Assembly (NCBI RefSeq): GCF_039536245.1
Contig: NZ_BAAAYN010000017.1
Location: 123,801-187,800, forward strand
DNA from: Cryptosporangium minutisporangium
GTDB taxonomy: Bacteria > Actinomycetota > Actinomycetes > Mycobacteriales > Cryptosporangiaceae
DNA length: 64,000 bases
Reading direction: 5' to 3'
Part shown: positions 43,828-54,387 of the stretch, one piece after another
How the letters are laid out: each line of letters starts with the position of its first letter
Numbering within the stretch: position 1 is the first letter of the stretch
Translations under genes and position numbers: made by a program
The notes under the pieces: generated by a model
What the model was told of the DNA's origin: nothing
Database searches by the model: none
Seen by the model: only the letters and a program-made list of their open reading frames with translations

Positions 43828-44379
43828 GTGACGTACCAGGTGCGGCGAATTCGTCCCGACGATTGGCTGGAGCTCCGTCGTCTTCGACTGGAAGCGCTGA
43901 AAGACTCCCCGCTGGCCTTCGTCGAGCAGTACGACGACGCGATCGCGCTCCCGGACAGCGCCTGGCAGGAGCGGGCGCGCTCCACCGCCACCGGACGAGA
44001 GGGAGCACGCTTCGTCGCCGCGGACCCAGCCGGCCAACTCGTCGCCACGGCCGGCGTGTTCCGCGAGCCGGAGATCCTCGACCACACCTCGGCGATGCTC
44101 GTCGGCGTCTACGTCACGCCTGCCTACCGAGGCCCGGAGCGGCGCACGGCAGCGGCGGTCACCGACGCCGCCGTCGAGTGGGCGCGCACCGAGTTGCGCG
44201 CGGATCGCATCCGGCTGTTCGTCCTGGCGATCAACGAACGCGCGAAGTCCTTCTACCGACGCGCCGGCTTCGCCGAAACCGGCGAAACGATGCGCTACCC
44301 GCCCGACCCTAGTTACCTGGAGCTAGAAATGGCGTGCGCGAGCAGCCCTCGGAGAGCTGCCGAGGCAGTCGAACCCTGA
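43828..44379 (+). CDS. GNAT family N-acetyltransferase
   Basis: 183 residues: VRRIRPDDWLELRRLRLEAL, VATAGVFREPE, MLVGVYVTPAYRG, and LAINERAKSFYRRAGFAETG, which is the typical GNAT end. The acetyl-CoA loop after VTPAYRG reads PERRTAAAV instead of a clear R-G-x-G-x-A/G, so cofactor binding may be altered. Start: GTG 43828 gives the usual family N-terminus but GGAGG is only 1 nt away; an in-frame ATG at 43783 is the alternative. Confidence 0.82.
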   Translation: MTYQVRRIRPDDWLELRRLRLEALKDSPLAFVEQYDDAIALPDSAWQERARSTATGREGARFVAADPAGQLVATAGVFREPEILDHTSAMLVGVYVTPAYRGPERRTAAAVTDAAVEWARTELRADRIRLFVLAINERAKSFYRRAGFAETGETMRYPPDPSYLELEMACASSPRRAAEAVEP

Positions 44380-44866
44380 CCGCCTCCGGGGACCACCGCG
44401 GCGCCATGAGCGCGACGACTCGCGCCCGAGCGATCCGGCGGCGCGCTTCGGCCGCTTGGGTCCGGGCCACCGCGGATTCCTCCCGTGACAGCCGACTTTC
44501 ATTCCTCGTCACACCAGCGAAGAAGTGCAGATCTCGTGAGCAGCGGCGCGCGTGGTGACAATCGAGCATCACGCGCGCGATCCGACGAACGGCGTCACCA
44601 CCGGGGCCCCTGCCGCGCGGGGCTCGGGCGGCGGCCGAAGGCCGCCCTTGATCTATGTAAGGGAACTTTGAACACAGCGACGTCTGACCGGCACCGCGGC
44701 AAGCCCGCCGCTCACCGGAGATAGAACCCCGCCTGGCTGCGCTCTGTCTCGTGCCGTGGCCGGGCGGGGCCGTAGAGCGGGGATAGCGCAGTCGGCAGCG
44801 CAGCGGTTCCAGGCGTCCAGGATGTGCGGCTCGATACTGTGCGCCCAACAGCGGGAGGGCGTCAGC
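44380..44866. other. 487-bp gene-free interval
   Basis: No credible gene on either strand. Contains the hairpin GGCGGCC-GAA-GGCCGCC (44630-44646), which may terminate the GNAT gene late, and a tRNA D-arm-like stretch (GATAGCGCAGTCGGCAGCGC at 44779-44798) without a matching anticodon or T arm. Confidence 0.4.
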
Positions 44867-45532
44867 ATGGCAGTGCTCATCGACAGCAGCCGGATCCGAC
44901 CGGGCCGGGTCTGGTACGTCATCGTCAGCGTCGTGTTCGGTCTCAGCCTGATCGCCGGAATCGCTGTGTTCTTGTTCGGAGTCTCGAAAGCGAACGACGC
45001 CGACCCGAAGGTGCTGACACAGTCGAGCGGCTCCACGCCCACGCAGGTCTTGCTCGGCTACGACACCAGCTACGTGATCTACGTCGAGCAGAGCGCCAGC
45101 ACGCCGACCTGCACGGCGAACCCGTCCTCTGACATCGCGCTCAGGCGGCCGCAGGACGACCCGCTGTTCAAGCGGCTGCATAAAGACGGCCGCTTCGATC
45201 ACGGCGGCAAGACCTGGAAGCCGGCGGTGACGGTCTTCCCTCACAGGACCCACACGGTCGCCCTCTCCTGCGGGAGCACGCCGTTCCTCGTCGGCGACCA
45301 GGCGCCAATCACGGGCAGATTCTTCGGCGGTGCTGCCGGATTGGTCGGCCTGCCTTGCATCGGCTTTGTGATCGCGATGATCATCGGGTTGATCACGGTG
45401 ATTCGTCGCAGCGGCAGCAGGAAGCGGTTGCAGATCGAGGCGGCCGCCCCGTACGGCCCCAACGCCTACCAGCAGCCCGGTCCTTACCAGCAGCCCGGCC
45501 CGTACGGAGGCCAGTACCCGCCGCAGTACTGA
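44867..45532 (+). CDS. Two-TM protein with Pro/Tyr/Gln-rich tail
   Basis: 221 residues. Membrane segment at about 15-38 (VWYVIVSVVFGLSLIAGIAV), extracytoplasmic domain with cysteine pair (TCTANPSS; SCGSTPF), second segment at about 155-177 (LVGLPCIGFVIAMIIGLITV), and a cytosolic tail of YQQPGPYQQPGPYGGQYPPQY type. GGGAGGG precedes the ATG. Seen widely in actinobacteria as hypothetical; low-complexity tails like this often mediate protein contacts. Confidence 0.75.
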   Translation: MAVLIDSSRIRPGRVWYVIVSVVFGLSLIAGIAVFLFGVSKANDADPKVLTQSSGSTPTQVLLGYDTSYVIYVEQSASTPTCTANPSSDIALRRPQDDPLFKRLHKDGRFDHGGKTWKPAVTVFPHRTHTVALSCGSTPFLVGDQAPITGRFFGGAAGLVGLPCIGFVIAMIIGLITVIRRSGSRKRLQIEAAAPYGPNAYQQPGPYQQPGPYGGQYPPQY

Positions 45533-45564
45533 GCGGCCCCTCTCCCACTCGAAATACCCGTGCA

Positions 45565-45813
45565 TCATGTCGACGCGTCCTGACTGCCGCGGCCAGGCAA
45601 TGCCAGGGCTCCGTAGGCGGCAAGAAGGATCGCAGCGCCGTACTCGGCTCCGCTGATCGCTTCGGCGCTGGTGGGTGGATTCAGCCCCCGAGCGGCGAGT
45701 AGATCGTGCACATGTGCGGCCAGATCTGCTGGGCTGATGGGCACCGACTCAGGCGGCAGGTCGGTCTCTGCGTCGATGTAGACCGTGCCGCGATTGGTAG
45801 CGAGCATTGCCAC
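45565..45813 (-). CDS. Small hypothetical protein
   Basis: 82 residues from GTG 45813, 3 bp after the stop of the upstream minus-strand gene. Contains VPISPADLAAHVHDLLAARG and an alanine-rich helix (YGAAILLAAYGALALPG). Its partner gene and the adjacent XRE/TPR remnant suggest a regulator-plus-small-proteins locus of the sort common in streptomycete-like genomes. Confidence 0.55.
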   Translation of the reverse strand: MAMLATNRGTVYIDAETDLPPESVPISPADLAAHVHDLLAARGLNPPTSAEAISGAEYGAAILLAAYGALALPGRGSQDAST

Positions 45814-45816
45814 GAC

Positions 45817-46056
45817 TCAGACCGCCGTTTCGACGGCAGGCAGGATCTCGCCGCGGTCGTCGGCGGCGAGCACATCAACGGCCCACCGATGGTGGTCGCA
45901 CGGCCACAGCGGCGCGTAAATCTGGTGCGTGGCCGACGCACACAGCCGGACCGGGTTATCAGGGTGACCAGTGGGCGCGCAGGGCTGGTGCTGGTTGATG
46001 ATTCCGCGTGCGGTCTCGACGTCATCGGGCACTTCCGGCAGCAGCTCACCCAGCAC
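45817..46056 (-). CDS. Small hypothetical protein
   Basis: 79 residues: GIINQHQPCAPTGHPDNPVR, CDHHRWAVDVLAADDRGEIL. The Cys/His content is notable (CAPTGH, LCASATH, WPCDHH) and could bind a metal. Start uncertain (GTG 46056 or GTG 46032), no strong Shine-Dalgarno. Its first ~65 bp are antisense to the remains of the XRE/TPR gene. Confidence 0.5.
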   Translation of the reverse strand: MLGELLPEVPDDVETARGIINQHQPCAPTGHPDNPVRLCASATHQIYAPLWPCDHHRWAVDVLAADDRGEILPAVETAV

Positions 46057-46896
46057 TACGCCGCTGACATGATGCTCGGGCCGCTCGCGCTCCTGGAGAC
46101 GATCGCGGCGCAGTGCAGACTGATCGGTGGCCTGATCGACGCGGCCGACGGCCCGACTCGGCGGAACATGGCCCGATCGGCGTGGCCTATTCGACGTTCG
46201 CGGCCTGGCTGCACCTCGACGCAGGCGACCCGGGCGGCGCGCTGCGGTGGCACGACGTAGCTCAGGAATGGGCTTACCGTGCCCAGGACCGGGTAGCGGT
46301 TGCGCGTGCGCTCGTGGACCGAGCGATGGCGCGAACCGATCTCGGCACGGGTGCCGCCGTGGTGGACCTCTGCGAGGCTGCCCTACTGGACGGAGCCGTC
46401 TCCATCCCGAGGTGCGGGTCTTCGCCTACCAGCAGCAAGCACACGGTGCGTCGCTGCTGAACGACCGGGCCGAGGTCGATCGGCTCCTCGACACCGCCGG
46501 GGCGCTGATCGGCTCCGTCGACGTCGAGCTGTGGGGCACCGCTTGCCTGCGTACTCCGCACTACGTCGAGGTCCAGCGGGCCACCTGTTACGGGCGGCTG
46601 GGAGTCCCCCGCGAGGCCGAGCGCATCTGGTCGCAGATCCTGCCGGAAGCTCCGCCGTCAGCTCGCCGAGACGTCGGGGTGTGGTCTGCCCGGCGCGCTC
46701 AGGCGGCAGCAGCGGCCGGGGAGCCTGAGCAGGCGGTCGAGCTGGCACGTCAGTCGGTGGCAATCGCCGTGACACCGGGTCAGCCCGCGCTCGCCGGGAG
46801 CTGGCCGCGCTGAACGTAGCCATGACCCCGTGGCAATCCGACCCGGTCGGGCGTGACCTGGCCGAGGCACTGGCACGGATCACCGGGAGGATCTGA
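45990..46896 (+). pseudogene. Decayed XRE-family regulator (TPR half only)
   Basis: Joining three frames gives the tetratricopeptide half of an actinobacterial XRE regulator: MLGPLALLETIAAQCRLIGG (frame of 46059), then TFAAWLHLDAGDPGGALRWH (46190s), then RVFAYQQQAHGASLLNDRAE (46410s), YYGRLG-type repeats and QAAAAAGEPEQAVELARQSV, then ELAALNVAM. Frame changes lie near 46160, 46400 and 46800. The N-terminal HTH is absent. At least three indels plus the 5' loss make it non-functional. Its last bases provide the Shine-Dalgarno of the next gene. Confidence 0.82.
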
Positions 46897-46897
46897 C

Positions 46898-47197
46898 GTG
46901 GCCGAGGCACTGACCCACGAAGAGATCGAGAAGCGCATCGCCGATCTGCCGGGTTGGACGACGGACGGTCGCAAGATCGAGCGCACGTACGACATCGCGC
47001 ACATCCCCGGAGCGGCATTCGTCGTGCACATCGCGGCCATCCAGGACGACCTCGGACATCACTCCGACGCCACGCTCGGCTACCGGCAGCTGCACGTGTC
47101 GATCAGCTCCAGCGACCTGGGCGGACGCGTCGCCGAGCACGACATCGAGCTAGCCCGTCGCATCGAGGCAGCCGCACCCGCACACGGCGCGATCTAG
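46898..47197 (+). CDS. Pterin-4a-carbinolamine dehydratase
   Basis: 99 residues of the PCD/DCoH family: LTHEEIEKRIADLPGWTTDG, FVVHIAAIQDDLGHHSDATL, VSISSSDLGGRVAEHDIELA. It recycles 4a-hydroxytetrahydrobiopterin or acts in pterin-related metabolism. The usual [E/N]HHP motif is GHHS here, keeping both histidines. GTG start with GGGAGG 7 nt upstream. No aromatic hydroxylase gene is nearby. Confidence 0.85.
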   Translation: MAEALTHEEIEKRIADLPGWTTDGRKIERTYDIAHIPGAAFVVHIAAIQDDLGHHSDATLGYRQLHVSISSSDLGGRVAEHDIELARRIEAAAPAHGAI

Positions 47198-47332
47198 TCG
47201 CGGAGAGTAATCACCCCCGCGAGCAATCCACCCTGGATCGACCGCCCCCAGGTACGCCGGTTCTCGGGGGGTAAGTGGGGGGCGCGAACCAGGGAGCGCC
47301 GAGGCCGGGCCCCCGCTGACCAGCAAGAAGAG

Positions 47333-47405
47333 AGCTGGTGAGGGGACTTGAACCCCTAACCGCCCGATTACAAGTCGGGTGCGCTGCCAATTGCGCCACA
47401 CCAGC
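47333..47405 (-). tRNA. tRNA-Thr (anticodon TGT)
   Basis: Minus strand folds into a canonical cloverleaf: acceptor GCTGGTG/CACCAGC, D arm GCGC-AATTGGCA-GCGC, anticodon stem CCCGA/TCGGG with loop CTTGTAA (anticodon TGT, reading ACA), variable CGGTT, T arm AGGGG-TTCAAGT-CCCCT. Discriminator is T and no CCA is encoded. Confidence 0.97.
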
Positions 47406-47455
47406 AGGTACGCCTGATCGTAGCCGCTCCCCACACACCCCTGCTGGGACGCTGC

Positions 47456-48025
47456 TCACTGATGGGTCTGTGCCCCCATCGCGAACTTCGTCAGGTCGGT
47501 CCAATCGAACGCCCCGATGGCGAGCGGCTCCGGCGGCGTCTGGTCGACCACCGCGTCCTCGAACTCCGGACGCCACCCACCGACCGTCGCGATCACACCC
47601 GACTCCAGGTAGCTGGCCACGTCCAGGTTGAACCACTGCCGGGACGTCGGCCTGCGCCCCGTCCCCGCTGGGCGCGGAGCGTCCAGGCCGAGGTAGCTGG
47701 CCTGGGAGCGTAAGGCCCCCGCGTCCGCCATCTCGTGCAAGTCGCAGACCTGCGCCCGGATCACCCGGGACCAGGCGGAGAAGCCGTCCATGACGTCGAG
47801 GTCGAGATCCTCCCGTGCCCAGTACCGCTCGAACGGCGGAGCGGACGCATCCAGGGCTTCGTGGATCCACTCCACCAGTTCGTCGGGCTCGAGCGCCTTC
47901 TCGTCGCTCCGGTCGTACCCGGTCGACCACCAGGCGCGCAGGAACTCCTCCAGCGGTCTACGGGTGGAGGACCCGAATCGGGACATCGCGAGGTACAGGT
48001 CACTGTTGGTTCGGACGGTGGGCAC
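47456..48025 (-). CDS. Hypothetical protein
   Basis: 189 residues from GTG 48025 (a TTG four codons earlier is possible). Soluble, Trp-rich: EFLRAWWSTGYDRSDEKALE, LDVMDGFSAWSRVIRAQVCD, SRQWFNLDVASYLESGVIAT. No family recognised. Lies between tRNA-Thr and a LacI regulator. Confidence 0.65.
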   Translation of the reverse strand: MPTVRTNSDLYLAMSRFGSSTRRPLEEFLRAWWSTGYDRSDEKALEPDELVEWIHEALDASAPPFERYWAREDLDLDVMDGFSAWSRVIRAQVCDLHEMADAGALRSQASYLGLDAPRPAGTGRRPTSRQWFNLDVASYLESGVIATVGGWRPEFEDAVVDQTPPEPLAIGAFDWTDLTKFAMGAQTHQ

Positions 48026-48048
48026 TCGACCATCCAACTAGACCCAGG

Positions 48049-48067
48049 GGTCCCTCCAACAGGGACC
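48049..48067 (-). terminator. Terminator of the lacI-type gene
   Basis: GGTCCCT-CCAAC-AGGGACC stem, 23 bp after the regulator stop on the minus strand. It also sits just upstream of the hypothetical gene, leaving little room for a separate promoter. Confidence 0.55.
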
Positions 48068-48090
48068 TGCGGCCAGTTAACCCAATCGAC

Positions 48091-49164
48091 TCAGCGGGGT
48101 CCGGTCGTCGTCTGTCGGATGCGCAGTTCGGTCGGAATGGTTGCCCGCATGGTCGGCGTCTCGTCCCGGTCGTCGCGGCTGAGCAGACGCCAGGCGGCCC
48201 GGCCCTTCTCCGCGTGCGACTGGTGGATCGTCGTCAACCCGCTGATGCTGGCCTCGGGGATGTCGTCGAAGCCGGTGACCGAGAGGTCGCTCGGCACCTG
48301 CCGCCCCATCGCCTTGGCCGCCTGGATCGTGCCGAGGGCCAGGACGTCGGTGGTGCACGCGACCGCAGTCAGGTCGGGGTACTGGTCGAGCATCTCCTTG
48401 GCCGCGCCCGCTGCCGAGTCGATCGTGTTCTCCCAGCACTCCCAGACCGGAACGTCTTCCCGGTCGAGCGCCAGCCCGTCGAACAGGCCGTCGAGCCGCA
48501 GCCGCACGACGTCGTAGGGCGAGGACCGCTGGCGCTCCGGGGTGGCCTGGCCACCCGGTCCGCGCTGCGAGCTGATCCGGCTACAGATGATGCCGATCTT
48601 CCGGTGCCCCAGCTCGGCCAGGTGCGCGCCGGCCTTGGCGGCCGCCGCCCGGTCGTCGATACCGACGAAGTCGGCTCCGGTCGCGTTCAACGGTTCGTCG
48701 ACAATGACGGTCGGCAGCGGACGCGCGAGCGCGGCTTCCAGGTGCGGGTCGTCGTTCGGCAACGAGTAGACGATGAAGCCGTCGACGGCGGCGGCCGCGG
48801 CGAGAGCCGGGTCGGTACCGGCGCCCGGCACCGCGGGGACGAGCAGAAGTCCGGTCTTCGCGTCCTCGCACTCACGCGCCAGGCCGGCGAGGAACTCCAC
48901 CGCGGCGGGGTCACGGAACGCGTACGACAGGGCCTCGGTGAGGAGCAGCCCGATCGCGCCGGCCCGCCGCGTACGCAGCGAGCGCGCGAGCGGGTCGGGA
49001 CCGGGATACCCGAGACGCTTCGCCGCCTCGAGGACGCGCTGACGCAGCTGGGGGGACAGCTGGTCAGGGCGGTTGTACGCGTTGGAGACGGTGGTGCGGG
49101 ACACGCCGAGTTCCGCCGCCAACGACGCGAGCGTGGCGGTTCGACGGGGCTGCCGCTGGACCAT
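48091..49164 (-). CDS. LacI family transcriptional regulator
   Basis: 357 residues. HTH ATLASLAAELGVSRTTVSNA and hinge RVLEAAKRLGYPGPDPLARS, then a periplasmic-binding-protein-like sugar domain (AIGLLLTEALSYAF, GFIVYSLPNDD, CTTDVLALGTIQAAKAMGRQ, VTGFDDIPEAS). Divergent from the msiK-type gene, so it likely regulates sugar uptake. A TGAA-ACGA-TTCA site lies 95 bp upstream of its start. Confidence 0.93.
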   Translation of the reverse strand: MVQRQPRRTATLASLAAELGVSRTTVSNAYNRPDQLSPQLRQRVLEAAKRLGYPGPDPLARSLRTRRAGAIGLLLTEALSYAFRDPAAVEFLAGLARECEDAKTGLLLVPAVPGAGTDPALAAAAAVDGFIVYSLPNDDPHLEAALARPLPTVIVDEPLNATGADFVGIDDRAAAAKAGAHLAELGHRKIGIICSRISSQRGPGGQATPERQRSSPYDVVRLRLDGLFDGLALDREDVPVWECWENTIDSAAGAAKEMLDQYPDLTAVACTTDVLALGTIQAAKAMGRQVPSDLSVTGFDDIPEASISGLTTIHQSHAEKGRAAWRLLSRDDRDETPTMRATIPTELRIRQTTTGPR

Positions 49165-49515
49165 GGGCGGACCCTAACCGATCAAGGGCGCTGCGTATAC
49201 CCGCCAGTAACCGACCGACTTTGTGATGTAGGTCATCTGCACATACCTAGTGTGGGTTTGAAACGATTCATGGCGATAGACATTACTCTTTGCATAGACC
49301 CGTTTACTGATTGCGACTCGGTCTGATAATGATGAATCGGATCTAAAGCGCGTCCCTTTCACTCTCTTTCGCCGAACGGCAACGTCGCTGACATGCGGGA
49401 GATATGTTTGCTCCACGATCGGGCCTGATGCCCGTTCGCGGGAGGCGGAGCTGTCTGCACCGTCCTCACCACTCGGATCGTCCGGCACGTTCCTGCCGGT
49501 GGAAAGGACTGCACC
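49165..49515. promoter_or_regulatory. Divergent lacI / msiK promoter region
   Basis: 351 bp with AT-richer DNA and no gene. TGAAACGATTCA (49259-49270) has the central CG and near-symmetric halves of a LacI-family operator. It lies 95 bp from lacI and 246 bp from msiK. Confidence 0.5.
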
Positions 49516-50604
<1,089 letters not shown>

Positions 50605-50670
50605 GGATTGTTCAGCCGGCCTCTGCGCTGCAGAGCTGAGCGGCTGAATGGTTCGCACTAGTTCGTAGTA

Positions 50671-50709
50671 GGAAAGACCTGCGCCGACGCATTCGGCGCA
50701 GGTCTTTCC
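50671..50709 (+). terminator. msiK terminator
   Basis: Perfect 17-bp stem (GGAAAGACCTGCGCCGA and its complement) with a 5-nt loop; the 3' arm ends in TCTTTCC. Located 67 bp after the stop. Confidence 0.9.
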
Positions 50710-50738
50710 ACGTTCTGGGGGTCAGCATCGTCAGCGAG

Positions 50739-51266
50739 TTGTCAGCGATCGTGCTCGTCGCGGTGGTCGTCCTGGCGTTGGCAGCACTGGGGTGGCGACC
50801 GCTGGTACGGCACTCGGGAACCCATCCGCTCGTCGCGATCGGGTTGCTGCTGAGCCTGGCCGGGGTCGCGATCGTGACGCTCACTCCTGCGCCCACGCCG
50901 TTCGCGAACCACTGGCAGGGATGGGGATGCGTCCGAGCCGGCTGGCAGCCCGACTGGGTTCCGTGGCCGTTCGTGGGAACGATCAACGGGCGCAGCCTCA
51001 ACGTCTGGATGTTCGTGCCGCTCGGTGCGTTCATCGCGCTGACCGGTACACGCAAGCCCGCGACGCTGTGGACGCCGTTCACGCTCGCGGCGTTCGCGAC
51101 GCTCCTGCCGTTGGGGATCGAAGCGGCTCAACGGCTACTGCCGCTGAGCCGGTTCTGCGACACCCGGGACGTTGCGGACAACGTCTACGGGCTGCTGATC
51201 GGCGTCGGGCTGGGACTGGCGCTTCGGCCGGCCCGCCACCGCTTCCGTCAGCTGCTCCCGTCGTGA
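50739..51266 (+). CDS. VanZ family membrane protein
   Basis: 175 residues, four membrane segments. VanZ hallmarks: GVAIVTLTPAP, NVWMFVPLGAFIAL, LLPLGIEAAQRLLPLSRFCD, TRDVADNVYGLLIG. Some VanZ proteins give glycopeptide tolerance; no van operon is present. Start TTG 50739, weak ribosome site, so the true start may be the GTG at 50751. Confidence 0.85.
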   Translation: MSAIVLVAVVVLALAALGWRPLVRHSGTHPLVAIGLLLSLAGVAIVTLTPAPTPFANHWQGWGCVRAGWQPDWVPWPFVGTINGRSLNVWMFVPLGAFIALTGTRKPATLWTPFTLAAFATLLPLGIEAAQRLLPLSRFCDTRDVADNVYGLLIGVGLGLALRPARHRFRQLLPS

Positions 51267-51287
51267 CGCGCGCTCCCACGCCCAGAT

Positions 51288-51332
51288 ACGTCGAATCCGC
51301 TTCCACGAGCTCCGTGGAAGCGGATTCGACGT
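51288..51332. terminator. Bidirectional terminator vanZ / rlmB
   Basis: Perfect 20-bp stem (51288-51307 with 51313-51332) and AGCTC loop between convergent genes; it ends 4 bp before the rlmB stop. Confidence 0.9.
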
Positions 51333-51335
51333 GAA

Positions 51336-52313
51336 TCAGCGCGGAAGGCGGCGCTGGCGCGCTACCTCGGCGAGCAGCACGGCGGCCGCCACCGATGCGT
51401 TGAGCGACTCGGTGTCGGCGGTCATCGGGATCGACACCCGCTGGTCACAGGCCTCGCCGACCAACCGCGACAGCCCGCGTCCCTCGGAGCCCACCACGAT
51501 CACCACCGGGTCGGTGCCCACCTCCAGGTCGTCGGAGGTCACCTCGCCGTCGGCGTCCAGACCGAGCACGGTGAACCCCTCGTCCTGCAGCGACCGCAGC
51601 GTCCGGGTGAGGTTCGTGACGCGAGCCACCGGCACCCGAGCCGCCGCACCGGCCGACGTCCGCCACGCGGTGGCGGTCATGCCCGCGGCACGACGCTCCG
51701 GAAGTATCACGCCGTGGGCGCCGAACGCCGCAGCCGAGCGCACCACCGCACCAAGGTTGCGCGGGTCGGTGACACCGTCCAGCGCGACCAACAACGGCGT
51801 CCCGGACACCGACGCCAGCACCTCCGGCAGGTCGGCGTAGGCGTACGGCGGCACCTTGAGCCCGATGCCCTGGTGCAGCACTCCCCCGGTCATCCGGTCG
51901 AGCTCGGTGCGGCTGACCTCGATGATCGACAGACCCCGGTCGCCTGCGGTCTGCACCGCCTCGTTGATCCGCTCATCGATGTCGACGCCGAGCGCGAGGA
52001 ACAGCGCGCTGGCCGGGATCTCCGCCCGCAGCGCCTCGACCACCGGGTTGCGGCCGACGAGCAGCTCGGCGCCCTCCCGAGAGCCCTGCGCACGCCGCCC
52101 GGGTGCCGTACGCGCCCGCTCGGAGCCGGGCGAGGGAGATCGCCGAGCCGCTGCCGCCGACTTCTTGTGCGCCTGGTGCTTGTACCGGTCGACGGCCTTG
52201 GGCGTCGGCCCCTTGCCTTCCAGTGCCTTACGACGCTGGCCGCCCGAACCGACGACTGCGCCCTTCTTGGTGCCCGCCTTGCGGCGGTTGGGGCGCTGGC
52301 TGTTGCCGGGCAT
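51336..52313 (-). CDS. rlmB: 23S rRNA (guanosine-2'-O)-methyltransferase RlmB
   Basis: 325 residues of the SPOUT/TrmH class. A lysine/arginine-rich ~80-residue N-terminal tail precedes the substrate-binding domain ([20 protein letters not shown]) and the knotted catalytic domain: [55 protein letters not shown]. Methylates G2251 of 23S rRNA. 28 bp downstream of cysS, the usual actinobacterial cysS-rlmB operon. Confidence 0.93.
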   Translation of the reverse strand: MPGNSQRPNRRKAGTKKGAVVGSGGQRRKALEGKGPTPKAVDRYKHQAHKKSAAAARRSPSPGSERARTAPGRRAQGSREGAELLVGRNPVVEALRAEIPASALFLALGVDIDERINEAVQTAGDRGLSIIEVSRTELDRMTGGVLHQGIGLKVPPYAYADLPEVLASVSGTPLLVALDGVTDPRNLGAVVRSAAAFGAHGVILPERRAAGMTATAWRTSAGAAARVPVARVTNLTRTLRSLQDEGFTVLGLDADGEVTSDDLEVGTDPVVIVVGSEGRGLSRLVGEACDQRVSIPMTADTESLNASVAAAVLLAEVARQRRLPR

Positions 52314-52341
52314 ACGTATCGCTTTCGATCGAAATGGAGAG

Positions 52342-53718
52342 CTACAAAGACCAGCGGGGACCCGCCGGCGTGTCCTCAACCACGATACCGGCGTCCTTGA
52401 GCTGATCCCGGATGCCGTCTGCGGCACCGAAGTCCTTCCGCGCCCGGGCAGCCTGACGCTGTTCCAGCGCCACCGCCACCAGCGAGTCGACGACGCTCCG
52501 CAGGTCCTCCGACGCACCGTCGTGGGCAGTCCACTGCGACGGGTCGAGTCCGAAGACCTCGAGCCCGCCCCGGACCTCGGCCAACGCCGAGCGCACCGCC
52601 GCATCGTCCCCGGTGGCCAGCGCCGCGTTCCCGGCCCGCACCGCCTCGTGCACGGACGCGATCGCAGCCGGCGTGCTCAGGTCGTCGTCGAGCGCGTTGA
52701 CGAACGCCGGCGACAACGAGGTCTCACCGGCCCCGACCCGCTCGACTGCCCGCTCGACGAAGTTCTCGATCCGCCGGTACCCGACAGCGGCCTCGAGCAG
52801 CGATTCCTCGCTGTAGTCGATCGTCGAGCGGTAGTGCGGCGTCGCCAGGTAGTAGCGGAGGTCGACGGCGCGGACCAGACCCAGGACGTGCGGCAGGTCG
52901 ATCACGTTCCCGATCGACTTGCTCATCTTCTCCGGACCGAGGTTCAGCAGCGCGTGGTGCACCCAGTAGTTCGCGAACCCGAATCCGGCGGCCTTCGACT
53001 GGGCGATCTCGTTCTCGTGGTGCGGGAACACCAGGTCGAGGCCGCCACCGTGGATGTCGAACGTCTCGCCGAGGTAGCGGCCGGCCATCGCCGAGCACTC
53101 GAGGTGCCAGCCCGGACGGCCCGGGCCCCACGGCGTCGGCCAGGACGCGGTCGCCGGCTCTTCGGGCTTACGGCTCTTCCACAGTGCGAAGTCGCGGGGG
53201 TCGCGCTTGCAGTGCTCGTCCGTCCCGTCGCCCTGCACGTGGTCGAGCCGCTGCCCGGAGAGCGCGCCGTACTCGGGGTAGGAGACGACGTCGAAGTACA
53301 CGTCACCGTCGGCCGCGTACGCGTGACCACGCTCGATCAGCGTGTGCATCAGCTCGATCATCTCGGGCACGTGGCCGGTCGCCCGCGGCGCGATCGTGGG
53401 CGGCTGGCACCCGAGGGTCGCGTACGCGTCGGCGAACGCGCGCTCGTTGGTGTACGCCAGGGCCCACCACTCGAGGCTGCCGGCCTTCGCCAGGATCTTG
53501 TCGTCGATGTCGGTGACGTTCTGCACGAACGTCACCGCGTAACCCGACCGGGTCAGCCACCGCCGCAGCACGTCGTAGTTGACGGCCGAACGCAGGTGCC
53601 CGATGTGCGGAGCGGACTGCACCGTCGGACCGCACAGGTAGATCCCGCATCGCCCCGGCGAGAGGGGGACGAACTCGCGGATCGACCTGCTGGCAGTGTC
53701 ATGGAGACGGAGCGTCAC
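52342..53718 (-). CDS. cysS: Cysteinyl-tRNA synthetase
   Basis: 458-residue class I synthetase. HIGH box in [17 protein letters not shown] in [11 protein letters not shown], zinc ligands in YLCGPTV, HLECS and [14 protein letters not shown] at 53718 ([12 protein letters not shown]) is preferred; the longer frame adds a Pro/Arg-rich stretch not typical of the family. No ispF/ispD gene upstream, unlike mycobacteria. Confidence 0.95.
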   Translation of the reverse strand: MTLRLHDTASRSIREFVPLSPGRCGIYLCGPTVQSAPHIGHLRSAVNYDVLRRWLTRSGYAVTFVQNVTDIDDKILAKAGSLEWWALAYTNERAFADAYATLGCQPPTIAPRATGHVPEMIELMHTLIERGHAYAADGDVYFDVVSYPEYGALSGQRLDHVQGDGTDEHCKRDPRDFALWKSRKPEEPATASWPTPWGPGRPGWHLECSAMAGRYLGETFDIHGGGLDLVFPHHENEIAQSKAAGFGFANYWVHHALLNLGPEKMSKSIGNVIDLPHVLGLVRAVDLRYYLATPHYRSTIDYSEESLLEAAVGYRRIENFVERAVERVGAGETSLSPAFVNALDDDLSTPAAIASVHEAVRAGNAALATGDDAAVRSALAEVRGGLEVFGLDPSQWTAHDGASEDLRSVVDSLVAVALEQRQAARARKDFGAADGIRDQLKDAGIVVEDTPAGPRWSL

Positions 53719-53871
53719 GCCGCGCGATTCTACGCGGACCCGAGACCGCGGTGCCTCGCCCGGACCAGTACCCGACACGGAATCCGGACGTTGCCGCAAC
53801 CCCGAGGACTCCCAGCCCCCTCTTAAGAGGGCAGGCACCCGGCGAAGTCAGTGCTCCGGAGAGGGATGGGC

Positions 53872-54387
53872 GTGGCCGACCAAGAGGACGAGGAGTACCA
53901 CGAGTACGTCCGGTCCGCGCTACCGGCGTTACGCCGGCTGGCCTACGTCCTCAGCCAGGACGGCCACCGCGCCGACGACCTGGTGCAGAGCGCGCTGGTG
54001 AAGCTCTACCTGCGCTGGGACCGGGCACGCACGGCCACCAACCGGGACTCCTACGCCCGGACGGTGCTGATCCGGGTGTTCCTCAGCGAACGCCGCACGG
54101 GCTGGGCCCGGCGCGTGGTGCTGGTCGACCATCTCCCGGAGAGCATGGTGACCGGCCCGGATCCGGCCGCCACGCTGGCCCTCCGGGCCGCGTTGGCGAC
54201 GCTGCCCGCGAAACAGCGCGCCACGTTGGTCCTCCGTTACTACGCAGACCTCTCGGTGGACGAGACGGCCGAGGCGCTCGGCTGCCCGGCGAACACGGTG
54301 AAGAGCCACACCGCACGGGGTCTCGCGGCACTGCGCCGATTACTCCCCGACGAGTCCTACCCCACCGAGACGAGGAGTGGACGATGA
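53872..54387 (+). CDS. SigE-family ECF RNA polymerase sigma factor
   Basis: 171 residues. Region 2: YVRSALPALRRLAYVLSQDG, HRADDLVQSALVKLYLRW; region 4: LPAKQRATLVLRYYADLSVD, ETAEALGCPANTVKSHTARG. GTG 53872 is chosen since GGAGAGGG lies 6 nt upstream; the ATG two codons earlier is too close. A 14-bp palindrome CCCTCTTAAGAGGG (53818-53831) lies in its promoter area. The next gene overlaps by 4 bp and may be its membrane partner. Confidence 0.92.
   Translation: MADQEDEEYHEYVRSALPALRRLAYVLSQDGHRADDLVQSALVKLYLRWDRARTATNRDSYARTVLIRVFLSERRTGWARRVVLVDHLPESMVTGPDPAATLALRAALATLPAKQRATLVLRYYADLSVDETAEALGCPANTVKSHTARGLAALRRLLPDESYPTETRSGR

Noticed and set aside
44779-44850. tRNA-like stretch (D-arm match)
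   Set aside because: The D-arm pattern is good, but acceptor ends do not pair and no anticodon or T stem can be formed; treated as coincidence or a remnant too weak to call.
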